Source of the DNA: Microbispora sp. ZYX-F-249
GTDB lineage: Bacteria > Actinomycetota > Actinomycetes > Streptosporangiales > Streptosporangiaceae
Length of the DNA: 64,000 nucleotides
Direction: 5' to 3'
NCBI RefSeq assembly: GCF_039649665.1
Contig: NZ_JBDJAW010000002.1
Span: 310,001 to 374,000 of the forward strand
Below the pieces are notes generated by a model. The model saw only the letters and a list, made by a program, of their open reading frames with translations. It was not told the DNA's origin and made no database searches. The position numbers were made by a program, and so were the translations under genes. Positions within the stretch are counted from its first letter, which is position 1; every line of letters begins with the position of its first letter. Below, piece by piece: positions 8,323 to 16,633 of the stretch.

Positions 8323-8585
8323 TGTTTTTCCCTGTGGTATCTCTCCAATCACAACAACCAGGCGGCGTACGAAATACCACGGATGGTCCAGGCGACGGAG
8401 CAGGAATCCAATGGTATAAGGGTTGTGGTGGTTCCGTCTCCACCTGAGTCGGAAAAGGAAACCCCTAGGGAGGGTCTGGGGGACCCCGGCCTCGGTCCCG
8501 CCCAGCCACACGAGCGTCCATTTCCGCACTCACGGCGGCGCGGAAAGGCCGCGGCAAGGACGGCGCAGCGCAGAGAGGGCCACGA
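8289..8585. promoter_or_regulatory. Relatively AT-rich divergent promoter region of the SCO2521-2524-like operon
   Basis: This 297-base gap has no convincing gene; its short open frames lack the coding bias of the neighbours. It holds the palindrome described separately, a TATAAG -10-like box at 8415-8420 without a clear -35, and a small hairpin GGGTC-TGGGG-GACCC near 8473-8487 that could lie in the operon leader. GAGAGGG before 8586 is the ribosome site of the first gene. Confidence 0.4.
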
Positions 8586-10421
8586 ATGAAACTCCAGCCG
8601 CGACAGCAGCTACTCGAGCTGTGGGAGGCGGCCGCGCGCGCCTCCTACCGGGACGGCGCCTGGGCCTGGGGAGGCCGGGACGGGTCGAACTCGATCTCCG
8701 ACGCCGAGCAGCTCCTGTGCTTCATGTATCCGGCCTCCGAACTGCCCGGCTTCCGCCTGGACACGCCCGACGACACGGCCGACGACGTGCTGGCCGCGCT
8801 GCACGTCCTCGGCGACTCGGTGGAGATCCCCAAGCTGCTGCTGCGCGTGATCGGCGAGTACCTGCGCAAGTACACCACCAAGGACGGCCGGTCGGTGTTC
8901 TCCGGCGACAGCTACTTCCGCACGCTGGACGACGAGGCGAAGATCACCCCCGAGCAGCTCGAGCTCGACGTGGTCGACTCCTTCTCGATGTCCGTCACGC
9001 TCGCGCTCGGCACACTGGGCTTCCTGAAGGTCTTCCGGCAGAGCGTGCGGCGCCAGTCCACCCGCAGCGAGATCCGCGAGCTGGAGGACCTGGCCAGCAA
9101 ACGGCTGTCGGCCGCGATGGCGGGCCTGCTGCGCAGCTTCACGGTCAACGCGTTCGACCCCGGCTCCACGGCCGGCCAGGCGCTGCTGCGCACCGTGAAC
9201 CAGACCGGCGCGCCCACCCGCCGGGTGCTCGACGACCTGCGCCGTGAGCTGCGGCCGGTCCGGGCCGGCCTGCGCGACCTGACGATCGGCTCGGGCAGCC
9301 AGGTCGACCTCGACAACGAGAACCTGCTGTTCGAGTGCGGCTGGACGTGGGGCGTCGTCAAGGACGCCCCCGACATCGTCACCCCGCTCGACATCGGGCC
9401 CCAGCCCAAGGGCGTGGCCGCCGACACGCCGTTCCTGTACTTCACCGTCAACGCCCTTGTCGGCATCGCCGACCTGTTCTCCGCCCGCACCCGCGTCCTG
9501 AGCCTGCTCAACGACGACCAGATCACCCTCGCCCAGGCCATCCAGCGCCGCTGGGACCTCACCCAGTCCTACTGGCGCACGATCGCGACGTTCGGGCGGG
9601 GCACCTGGCCGCTGGAGGACATCCCCTGGCGGACGGTGGACGAGAAGGAGTCGGACTACTACAGCCTCGGCGTCACCGCCATGGTGGTGCAGAGCCTGGT
9701 CAACAACCGGGCGGCCGACCTGGACCTCGGCCGGGTCGCCGCCGTGCTGGAGGAGCTGGCCATCCGCGCCAGGATCACCCGCAGGGCGGTGCCGGGCGAC
9801 CCGCCCGTGCTCATGCACTCCCCCGGCGTCCCGATCAATCTCCACGGCAGTGACTCGCTCGGCCCCCACCTGGTCTGGGTCGTCTCCGACTTCGCCATCA
9901 CGCTGCTCAAACGCACCATCTGGGCCGCCTCCATCGCGCAGAACACGCGGATGCGCGAGCGGCTGATCGCCCTCGCCGACCAGATCTGGCGGCACATCAT
10001 GCTGCGCCGCCACGCGGACGGGCCCGCCGCCGGCCTGTGGGACCAGCCCGGCAACGTCTTCGCCGACATCGAGGCGCGCGACGAGGAGCCGTCGTGGTAC
10101 TTCAGCGAACGCGTCGTCGAGTTCCTCGTCTCCGCCGCGACGTCCAGCGGAGAGCCGCCGCTGCGCAGCCCCCAGCTCGTCGAGCTGGCCTACCAGATGC
10201 TCGGGGAGGCCGAGCACCTGCTGGACCAGGAGCTGGTCACCCGGCCACTGGTGGCCGGGCAGACGATCCAGCCGAAGCTCCGCACGATCCAGGCCTCGCT
10301 GCAGCGGGCCAGGGCGATCGTCAGCGACCGCCCCGCGACCGCGCAGGCCCTGATCAACAGCGCGCTCCTCGACCTCGAACGGCTCGCCGCCGCCCGCGAC
10401 AGCGCGTCGGAGGCGATCTGA
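8586..10421 (+). CDS. SCO2524-family-like protein of unknown function
   Basis: 611 residues, ATG with GAGAGGG upstream; first gene of a five-gene block. I recognise no enzymatic fold. It starts with a helical acidic region, has conserved-looking aromatic blocks such as CFMYPASELPGF and FECGWTWGV, and ends in a long helical tail (from about 525) rich in Leu, Ala and Arg. No signal peptide or membrane segment is evident. Size, order and the following variant P-loop gene match the set annotated in actinobacteria as SCO2524-SCO2523-SCO2522-SCO2521; this identification is from memory of family order and motifs. The stop is one base before the next gene's TTG, so expression is coupled. The function is not known to me; a scaffold or target-recognition role is only a guess. 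Confidence 0.7.
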   Translation: MKLQPRQQLLELWEAAARASYRDGAWAWGGRDGSNSISDAEQLLCFMYPASELPGFRLDTPDDTADDVLAALHVLGDSVEIPKLLLRVIGEYLRKYTTKDGRSVFSGDSYFRTLDDEAKITPEQLELDVVDSFSMSVTLALGTLGFLKVFRQSVRRQSTRSEIRELEDLASKRLSAAMAGLLRSFTVNAFDPGSTAGQALLRTVNQTGAPTRRVLDDLRRELRPVRAGLRDLTIGSGSQVDLDNENLLFECGWTWGVVKDAPDIVTPLDIGPQPKGVAADTPFLYFTVNALVGIADLFSARTRVLSLLNDDQITLAQAIQRRWDLTQSYWRTIATFGRGTWPLEDIPWRTVDEKESDYYSLGVTAMVVQSLVNNRAADLDLGRVAAVLEELAIRARITRRAVPGDPPVLMHSPGVPINLHGSDSLGPHLVWVVSDFAITLLKRTIWAASIAQNTRMRERLIALADQIWRHIMLRRHADGPAAGLWDQPGNVFADIEARDEEPSWYFSERVVEFLVSAATSSGEPPLRSPQLVELAYQMLGEAEHLLDQELVTRPLVAGQTIQPKLRTIQASLQRARAIVSDRPATAQALINSALLDLERLAAARDSASEAI

Positions 10422-10422
10422 A

Positions 10423-11337
10423 TTGCTGGTCTTCGCGATCTCGGACAAGGGCGGGACCGGGCGCTCGGTCACCGGCACCAACATCGTGTACCGGCACGCC
10501 CTGCAGGGCAACGACGTCTGCTACCTGGACTTCGACTTCGGCTCGCCGACCGCCGGAGCCATCTTCAGCGTGAGCGGGGTGGCCCGCGGCACCCGGCGCA
10601 ACGGCCTGCACGAGTACCTGCGGGGCGAGTGCCCGCAGCCGCGGCGGGTGGACGTGTGGGCCGAGTCCGACCGCGAGGGGCTGCGCACGCGCCCGCCCGG
10701 CGCGGGACGGCTCGTGCTGTTTCCGGGCAGCGAGGGCGGCGGCGAGCTGTCGGCCCTCACCGATGAGCTCGTCGGCCGCTGCGTCCAGCTGTTCGGGCGG
10801 CTGGAGGAGGAGTTCGACCTGTGCATGGTCGACGTCAGCGCCGGCCGGTCCTTCACGGCCGAACTGGTCCTGGCGGCGACCGTGCGGATGCCGGCCGTCC
10901 CGTTCCGCTGGCTGGTCTTCCACCGCTGGACGCGTCAGCACATCATCGCGGCCGCCGGGCTCGTCACCGGCGCGGACGGGCTGCTCGACGTCGGCACCAG
11001 GTTCGGCCACGACGCCGACGACCTGCGCGACCGCATCCGCTTCGTGCGCACGGCCGTGCTCGAGCCGGACGCGGCGGAGCTCGTCGGACTGCGCGACGAG
11101 CAGCGGGCGTGGCTGAGCGCGTGCGACAGCGAGCTGCGCGAGCTGGCCGGCCGCCACAGCGTCGGCCGCACGGCCATGCTCGGCAAGATCCCGCTGGACC
11201 CGGTCCTCCAGTGGCGCGAGCAGCTCATCACCGACGAGGACGTGCTCGCCAGCAAGATCGCGAACGCGGAGACCGCCGCCGCGTTCGACGAGCTCGCCAA
11301 GAAGATCGTCGACGACAACGCGTGGGAGGGCCTGTGA
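10423..11337 (+). CDS. SCO2523-family variant P-loop protein (ParA/MinD-like)
   Basis: 304 residues from a TTG, with GGAGG nine bases upstream inside the preceding gene. The N-terminus is SDKGGTGRS (7-15): the deviant Walker A of ParA/MinD proteins, KGGxGKT/S, but with Arg replacing the P-loop Lys while the signature Lys9 remains. CYLDFDFG (33-40) matches the Walker A' strand and FDLCMVDVSAG (131-141) the Walker B strand. The fold should be SIMIBI-class, possibly binding nucleotide with altered hydrolysis. Its position inside the five-gene block and the matching variant motif support the SCO2523 family. Its stop overlaps the next start (GTGA). Partner proteins and cargo are unknown; MinD/ParA relatives usually work on membranes or DNA. 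Confidence 0.78.
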   Translation: MLVFAISDKGGTGRSVTGTNIVYRHALQGNDVCYLDFDFGSPTAGAIFSVSGVARGTRRNGLHEYLRGECPQPRRVDVWAESDREGLRTRPPGAGRLVLFPGSEGGGELSALTDELVGRCVQLFGRLEEEFDLCMVDVSAGRSFTAELVLAATVRMPAVPFRWLVFHRWTRQHIIAAAGLVTGADGLLDVGTRFGHDADDLRDRIRFVRTAVLEPDAAELVGLRDEQRAWLSACDSELRELAGRHSVGRTAMLGKIPLDPVLQWREQLITDEDVLASKIANAETAAAFDELAKKIVDDNAWEGL

Positions 11338-12305
11338 CGCCGGTGCACGCGACGTTCGGCGAGGTGGCGGCCGAGCGCAGGGTCGCCTCCGTCCCCCTGT
11401 CCCACGTGTCCGTCGAGCTCGGGCACCTCTACATGGAGGACTTCGAGGCGGGCCCGGCCCGGTTGCGCGAGCAGTTCCGCAGGGTCGCGCCGTGGCTCGC
11501 CACGGTCCGCTCCTTATGGCGTGAGCGGGTGCCCGGAGGCCGTGCCCGGGTGAGCACCTGCTTTCTCGTGGACGACTACTTCAGCCGCTTCAGCACTCCC
11601 GCCGAGCTGGTGCCGATGATCCTCGAGGCGGCGGCCGAGCACGACCTGACCATCGACTACCTGGCCCGCGAGTCCGCCTGTGCCCAGTTCGAGGATGCGC
11701 AGTCGAACGGCGTCGAGCTGGCGCGGCTGGTGGAGGACCGGCTCGTCGACGACCCGCCGCCGGATACCGACGGGTCGCGCCCGCCGGTGAAGGAGACGGG
11801 CTGGCTGTGCAACGGCTCCCGCTCGCCCCGTACCGCTCCGGTGCAGGCGATGGGGAAGGCCCGGCCATGGGAACCGCCCGTACAGAACGCCAAGCGCGGC
11901 CACTCGATCTTCGTGGACGTCGAGCTGTGGGACGAGAAGGGGCCGCGGCGCACCTGGTCGTGCCCCTTTCTCGCGGCCGTCTGGCAGCTCCTGCGGCTGG
12001 GGCTGCTGCGCAGCGACGGCCGGGTGCCGCTCCCGCCGGTGGCCCTGGACGGGGGCTGGCCCCGCGACTGGGACGATCTGCCCGCGGTCGTCCGGCTCGA
12101 CCCCCAGGCGGCGCCGTTCAGCGCGTACACCACGCTGTCCGTCCTCTCCCCCCGGTTCCTGCCCGTCGAGCTGGCCGTACGGACGATCCTGAGCCAGGTC
12201 GCGGTGGACGACGAGGTCCTGCGGCAGATCGCCGGCCGGAGCGAGGGCGAGGGAGTCCGGCTCGAAGAGGAGCTCGTCGACCGCATCTCCTACGTCTTCG
12301 TCTGA
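11334..12305 (+). CDS. SCO2522-family-like protein of unknown function
   Basis: 323 residues from the GTG at 11334, which overlaps the previous stop as GTGA and has GGGAGGG upstream; a GTG at 11343 is an alternative. Distinct blocks that look strongly constrained are STCFLVDDYF (74-83), DYLARESACAQFE (108-120), GSRPPVKETGWLCNG (147-161) and RTWSCPFLAAVWQLLRLGLL (206-225). Several Cys (76, 116, 159, 210) lie inside these blocks, so a metal or redox role is possible but unproven. I know of no defined fold. The order directly after the variant P-loop gene and these motifs match what I remember of SCO2522-family proteins. Confidence 0.72.
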   Translation: MTPVHATFGEVAAERRVASVPLSHVSVELGHLYMEDFEAGPARLREQFRRVAPWLATVRSLWRERVPGGRARVSTCFLVDDYFSRFSTPAELVPMILEAAAEHDLTIDYLARESACAQFEDAQSNGVELARLVEDRLVDDPPPDTDGSRPPVKETGWLCNGSRSPRTAPVQAMGKARPWEPPVQNAKRGHSIFVDVELWDEKGPRRTWSCPFLAAVWQLLRLGLLRSDGRVPLPPVALDGGWPRDWDDLPAVVRLDPQAAPFSAYTTLSVLSPRFLPVELAVRTILSQVAVDDEVLRQIAGRSEGEGVRLEEELVDRISYVFV

Positions 12306-12313
12306 GGGGCCCG

Positions 12314-13240
12314 ATGCTGGTGATGGGGGAAGTCCACACCGGGCTGCTGCAGAACTCCGGGGAGATCTCCGAGTCGACGTGCCGTCAGGTGCTCGGGATC
12401 ACGGCCGGGGAGACCGTGCGGGTCTCCCGCCGTCCCATCGTCCACGCCCTGTCGCCCGAGCGGCTGACGGGGGTGGACTGCGCGCTGCCGGCCGCCTCCC
12501 GTTCCCGGGTCAGGGGCGTGGGCACGGTCGTGTCCCGCTGCACGGTGACCGGGGGCCGGGTCGCCCAGGGCTCGTCGTACGTCAGGGTGGTGCGCTCGGA
12601 GGCCGACCGCAGGCTGGCCTGGTCGCACTACCTGGCCCGGCCGGGCGTCGTGGAGGTCCTGGGGAAGGCGAAGGCGGCCGACCTCGCCGAAGGGTTCACC
12701 GGCGACCCCGCGCCCGGCTGCCTCGATCTGGGCGCCGTCAGCGGGCGCTTCCTCGACCTCGTGCAGGCCTCCCCGCTGCTGGACCGGCGGGCCCCGTTCA
12801 AGATCCCGCGGACGAGCCTGCGGTGGGTGGCCGAGACCGGCGAGCCGTCGATCCGCTTCACCCTGCACACCGAGCAGGAGCGGACCCTGCGCCTGACGCA
12901 CCCGGGCCCGTTCACCCCCGCCGTGGTCGACCTGTGCGAGGACCTGGCGACGCACGACTGGCTGCTGACGTCGCTGCTGGTCATCGTCGAGCGGGCGCGG
13001 ATCGGGACGACGCCGGGGGCCCAGGCGGTGGCCCGCCTGGCACCCGCCATCGACCACCTGCTGCACCTGTGGATGCCCGCCGCCCGGGTCGAGGAGTGGC
13101 TGACGCCGTTCTGGGACAGCCTGGAGCGACGACCGGGGTTCACCCGGCAGTGGCGGTCCCTGGTCGACCGGGTCCGCGACCAGGTCGCGATGAACACCCT
13201 GGCCCTGCTCAGTGCGTCCGCCGAAACCGGACGGAGGTGA
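12314..13240 (+). CDS. SCO2521-family-like protein of unknown function
   Basis: 308 residues, ATG with GAGGGG four bases upstream; a second ATG at 12323 is too far from that site. The N-terminus reads LVMGEVHTGLLQNSG. The middle contains a patterned beta-rich region with RGVGTVVSRCTVTGG, and the C-terminal third is helical (LLHLWMP, WLTPFWDSL). There are no membrane segments and no recognisable catalytic signature. The gene begins 8 bases after the SCO2522-like stop and ends 2 bases before the next GTG. Its place as the fourth gene of the block supports the SCO2521 label; function unknown. Confidence 0.7.
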   Translation: MLVMGEVHTGLLQNSGEISESTCRQVLGITAGETVRVSRRPIVHALSPERLTGVDCALPAASRSRVRGVGTVVSRCTVTGGRVAQGSSYVRVVRSEADRRLAWSHYLARPGVVEVLGKAKAADLAEGFTGDPAPGCLDLGAVSGRFLDLVQASPLLDRRAPFKIPRTSLRWVAETGEPSIRFTLHTEQERTLRLTHPGPFTPAVVDLCEDLATHDWLLTSLLVIVERARIGTTPGAQAVARLAPAIDHLLHLWMPAARVEEWLTPFWDSLERRPGFTRQWRSLVDRVRDQVAMNTLALLSASAETGRR

Positions 13241-13242
13241 CC

Positions 13243-14223
13243 GTGACCGGAGAAGCACCCGAGCCGTCGCGCGCGCTGGTCCCGAGGATCGTGCGCAAGG
13301 TCCTCGTGACGGTGCTCGTGGGCGGCGTGAGCTACCTCGTGAGCAACGCACTCATCCACGGGCCGAACGAGGACCTGTGGAGCCTGCTGCTCGCGACGTT
13401 CATCAGCGGCGTCGTCTTCGTCGTGCAGTTCCTGACGGACGTGGACGACCAGCTCGAGACCGTGCTGCAGGAGCAGCGCAGGCAGCACACGAAGACCCAC
13501 GACCTGGTGGCCGACAGCTTCTCCAAGATCAACGAGGCGAGCAAGCTGTTCGGCGTCGTGGAGATGTCCGCGCTGCAGACCAGGGGCGTGGCCGAGCTGG
13601 TGCAGAACGCCGCCAAGATCCGCGACGACATGCCCGACCTCGTCAAGAGCCTGGTCCACCACGAGGTCACCCGGATGGCCAAGTTCCTCGGCGAGCTGTC
13701 CGACGGCAGGTACGCGTTGTACGAGGGCGAGGACCGCGACTGGCTGCTCGCGCTCGCGCGCAACACGCGGATCAGTCTCGACGCGATCAGCCTGACCAGC
13801 GTGGACGCCCGCGACGCCGAGTTCGGGAGCGGCTTCTGGCACACCGACCTCGGGCAGCGCTACGTCCGGCTCCAGCGCGACCTCGTCCAGCGCGGGGTGC
13901 GGGTGCGCCGGCTGTTCGTCGTGGATCGTTCCGAGCGGCTCGACTCCGAGGCGTTCCGCCGGGTTTGGAAGTGGCAGACCACGGTCGGAATCGAGGTGCG
14001 CACGCTCCTCCTCACCGACGCGCCGCCCCTGCTGCGCGGCTCGCTTTCGGACTTCATCCTGTTCGACGGGGTCGTCTACTACGAGTCCAACCCCGCCCCT
14101 CAGGTCGGCGACGGCATCGCCCCGGTGATCCACAGCACGATCCTCGTACGGGACCAGGAGAGGGTGCGGGAACGGGTCGAGCGGTTCGGCGAGCTGTGGG
14201 ACGCGGCCACACCGGCGGCCTGA
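13243..14223 (+). CDS. Two-TM coiled-coil membrane protein with uncharacterised C-terminal domain
   Basis: 326 residues. The GTG at 13243 is preferred because GGAGG lies five bases upstream; another GTG at 13237 touches that site. Two transmembrane helices (about 18-38 and 45-65) are followed by a predicted coiled coil (about 66-110) and a soluble domain. That domain alternates hydrophobic strands (VRRLFVVD, EVRTLLL, DFILFDGVVYY) with helices and has a conserved-looking IHSTILV segment. The pattern faintly resembles phospholipase-D-fold or TrmB-C-like domains, but I see no HKD motif, so this is speculation. With the four upstream genes it would put the complex on the membrane. A SCO2525-type methyltransferase, often listed with the set, is absent from this window. 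Confidence 0.68.
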   Translation: MTGEAPEPSRALVPRIVRKVLVTVLVGGVSYLVSNALIHGPNEDLWSLLLATFISGVVFVVQFLTDVDDQLETVLQEQRRQHTKTHDLVADSFSKINEASKLFGVVEMSALQTRGVAELVQNAAKIRDDMPDLVKSLVHHEVTRMAKFLGELSDGRYALYEGEDRDWLLALARNTRISLDAISLTSVDARDAEFGSGFWHTDLGQRYVRLQRDLVQRGVRVRRLFVVDRSERLDSEAFRRVWKWQTTVGIEVRTLLLTDAPPLLRGSLSDFILFDGVVYYESNPAPQVGDGIAPVIHSTILVRDQERVRERVERFGELWDAATPAA

Positions 14224-14245
14224 CCGGGGAATCGGACCGGGCGCC

Positions 14246-15439
14246 TCAGAGGACGGCGTCGGGCGCCGGCGGCGCCGGAGGGAAGGGCCGGTCGGGACGG
14301 CAGACGGCGAGCAGTTCCCGCTCCTTCGCGCCGGCGGTCCCCGTGACCAGGGCCGCCACCAGCTCCGCCGTGACGGGGGCGAGCGTGACGCCGAGGCCGC
14401 TGTGGCCGGTGGCCGCCACGACGCGGCCGTGGTCGTCCACGTGGCCGAGGATGGGCATGTGGTCGGCGCTGCCCGGCCGCAGTCCGGCCCACCGCCGGCC
14501 GATCGGCCAGGTGGCCGCCGCGGGCATGAGGGCGGCGACGCCCCGCCGGATCTCCTCGATCGCCGCGGCGGTCACCGTCACGTCCCCCACGTTCTCCTCG
14601 TAGGTGACGCCCACCGCCACCCTGCCGTCGTACCGCGGGACGAGATAGGGGAAGTACTCCCGGCCGTCCTGCCTGATCTCCGCGAAGACGTGGTGGCGCA
14701 GCGGGTAGGTGACCGCCCCGGGCGGGCGGACGTCGTATGCCACGCCCTTGATGGGAAACAGGTGCGCGCGATGGCGGGGCAGGAAGACCCCGCTCAGGTG
14801 GCCGGCCGCGACCACGGCCGTCTGCGCGGACACCCGGCGGCCGTCGTGGAGGTCGACCTCGACACCGGCGGGCCCGGTCCGCAGGCCGGTGGCGTAGACC
14901 GCGTTCAGCACCCGGATCGGCGTACGGCCCGACAGCACGGCTCCCGACAGTGCGGCCATGAGCACCCGCGGGTCGAGCGCGAGCTCCTCCGGCAGCAGGA
15001 AGCCGCCGACGACGCGCTCGCTCAGCAGTGGTTCGAGGTCTCTGGCGTCGGCCGCCGTCAGCCGCACGACGGCGAACGGCGAGTTCTTCCACTGCGGCAG
15101 CACGGTGGACTCGAGGCGCTCCATCTCGGCGTCGTCCAGCGCGACCTGGATGTCGCCGCCGTCGAGCACCGGAACCTCGACGCCGGAGGCCGCGTGGATC
15201 TCCTTCAGCCATCCCGGATACATGTCGCGGCTGCGTTTGATCACGTCGCTGAGCGGGCCGAGGCAGGAGGGCTCCGTCTGGGTCAGGATGCCGCCCATGG
15301 CACCGTCGGAGGCGCCGAGCCCGAGACGCTGCCCGGCGTCCACGAGCACCACGCTCGCGCCCCGCGCGGCCAGCCGATGCGCGATGGCGCAGCCGATCAC
15401 GCCACCACCGATGATCACGACGTCGCAGGTCTCAGGCAC
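14246..15439 (-). CDS. FAD-dependent oxidoreductase, DAO family (glycine oxidase/D-amino-acid dehydrogenase-like)
   Basis: 397 residues from a GTG with GGGAG six bases upstream. The N-terminus is a classical FAD Rossmann motif, VVIIGGGVIGCAIAHRLA (GxGxxG at 11-16), ending in the acidic VDAG. The C-terminal block GRRWAGLRPGSADHMPILG and ATGHSGLGVT matches the substrate-Arg and FAD-closing regions of the DAO family. Members oxidise amines such as glycine, D-amino acids or sarcosine. It is convergent with the SCO2521-2524-like operon (22 bases apart) and divergent from the diiron oxygenase. No thiamine genes adjoin, so a ThiO role has no support. Substrate unassigned. Confidence 0.85.
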   Translation of the reverse strand: MPETCDVVIIGGGVIGCAIAHRLAARGASVVLVDAGQRLGLGASDGAMGGILTQTEPSCLGPLSDVIKRSRDMYPGWLKEIHAASGVEVPVLDGGDIQVALDDAEMERLESTVLPQWKNSPFAVVRLTAADARDLEPLLSERVVGGFLLPEELALDPRVLMAALSGAVLSGRTPIRVLNAVYATGLRTGPAGVEVDLHDGRRVSAQTAVVAAGHLSGVFLPRHRAHLFPIKGVAYDVRPPGAVTYPLRHHVFAEIRQDGREYFPYLVPRYDGRVAVGVTYEENVGDVTVTAAAIEEIRRGVAALMPAAATWPIGRRWAGLRPGSADHMPILGHVDDHGRVVAATGHSGLGVTLAPVTAELVAALVTGTAGAKERELLAVCRPDRPFPPAPPAPDAVL

Positions 15440-15585
15440 GCGGGCTCCCAGTTCGCCGTCCTCGCTTCGACAGTAGGCGAGGGAGGGCCGTTCAAGAAGG
15501 CCACACACCGGTGACCTCGCCGAACTGTACCGCGAGGGAATCTTGCCGGCCGGGAAATCCGGCGAGTCGCGACACGCCAAACCCC

Positions 15586-15614
15586 TTCCCGAGCTATTGG
15601 ATGAGCCGTACAAT
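15586..15614 (+). promoter_or_regulatory. Probable promoter of the AurF-like/SDR operon
   Basis: TTCCCG at 15586-15591 and TACAAT at 15609-15614 are separated by 17 bases. The -10 is close to consensus, the -35 is weak. Transcription would begin near 15621, just before the GGAAGGGAG ribosome site and the ATG at 15638. Confidence 0.4.
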
Positions 15615-15637
15615 TGCGACGCCGGAAGGGAGAACGC

Positions 15638-16633
15638 ATGTCCGCCGCGCCGAAGACCACCGCGACCAGCGAGAAGGACGAGCACGTCGCCGACCGGAGC
15701 GCGTACGAGGCCGTCATCGAACGCCTGTCGAAGGCCTCGGTCGACAAGCACTGGGAGCCGTACGTCGACATCCCCTGGGACGACCCGGAGTTCCACGTGG
15801 ACCGCGACGACCCGCGGTGGGAGCTGCCGCCGGCCGACAGGCTGGGCGGCCACCCGTGGTACCTCGCCCAGCCGCCGGAGGTCAGGTCGCGCATCGGGCT
15901 CTGGCGGGTCGCGACCGCCATGAAGATCGGGCTGCAGTTCGAGAACCTGCTCAAGCGCGGGCTGCTCAACTACGCCTACCGGCTGCCGAACGGCTCCCCC
16001 GAGTTCCGGTACGTCTACCACGAGATGATCGAAGAGGGTCATCACGGGATGATGTTCCAGGAGTTCGTGAACCGCACGAAGCTCCCCATCCGCGGCATGC
16101 CCGGCCCGCTCAGCCTGCTCGCGCAGGTGGTGCCGTGGATCCCGCTGATCTCCACCGAGCTGTTCTTCGTCTTCGTGCTGGGCGGCGAGGACCCGATCGA
16201 CCACGTGCAGCGCGCGACGCTGAAGAGCGGGCGGATCCGGCACCCGCTCGAAGAGACGATCATGCGGATCCACGTGGCGGAGGAGGCGCGGCACATCTCC
16301 TTCGCCCGGCACTACCTCCGCCGGCGGGTGCCGCGCATGCCCCGCCACCGCCGCTTCGCGCTGAGCCTGCTCACGCCGCTGGTCATCGGCCTGATGGCGC
16401 GGATCATGCTGTCCCCGCCCGGTTCCATGATCAGGGCGTTCCGGATCCCCGGCGACGTCGTGCGCGAGGTCTACGTGGACAACCCCGAGACCGCCGCGCA
16501 GACCCGCGACTCGGTGGCCAGAACGAGGGAGCTGTGCGCCGATCTGGGCATGATGAACCCGGTCAGCCGCCGTCTGTGGCGGGTCATGGGCATCTGGGAC
16601 GAGCCGAAGGTTCGGGCGAGGAGCAACGCGTGA
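15638..16633 (+). CDS. AurF-like diiron oxygenase
   Basis: 331 residues, ATG after GGAAGGGAG. It has the ferritin-like diiron signature of AurF N-oxygenases: Glu102 in QFENLL, ExxH in MIEEGHHGMM (Glu132, His135), His212 in IHVAEEARH and a second ExxH (Glu216, His219). AurF and CmlI oxidise aryl amines to nitro groups; many actinobacterial paralogues of this length have no known substrate. The segment around 160-183 is hydrophobic, so membrane association is possible. The TGA overlaps the GTG of the following dehydrogenase, so the two enzymes are translationally coupled and probably act in sequence. No biosynthetic cluster surrounds them. Confidence 0.85.
   Translation: MSAAPKTTATSEKDEHVADRSAYEAVIERLSKASVDKHWEPYVDIPWDDPEFHVDRDDPRWELPPADRLGGHPWYLAQPPEVRSRIGLWRVATAMKIGLQFENLLKRGLLNYAYRLPNGSPEFRYVYHEMIEEGHHGMMFQEFVNRTKLPIRGMPGPLSLLAQVVPWIPLISTELFFVFVLGGEDPIDHVQRATLKSGRIRHPLEETIMRIHVAEEARHISFARHYLRRRVPRMPRHRRFALSLLTPLVIGLMARIMLSPPGSMIRAFRIPGDVVREVYVDNPETAAQTRDSVARTRELCADLGMMNPVSRRLWRVMGIWDEPKVRARSNA

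Noticed and set aside
8290..8529. 79-codon minus-strand frame and overlapping + frame in the divergent gap
   Set aside because: Codon bias unlike neighbours, no ribosome site, and the sequence is better explained as a regulatory region.
13212..14603. 463-codon + frame overlapping the membrane protein and FAD enzyme
   Set aside because: Arg/Gly/Ala-rich out-of-frame translation crossing a convergent junction.
14246..15439. FAD oxidase as thiamine-biosynthetic ThiO
   Set aside because: No thi genes nearby; only the general DAO family is supported.
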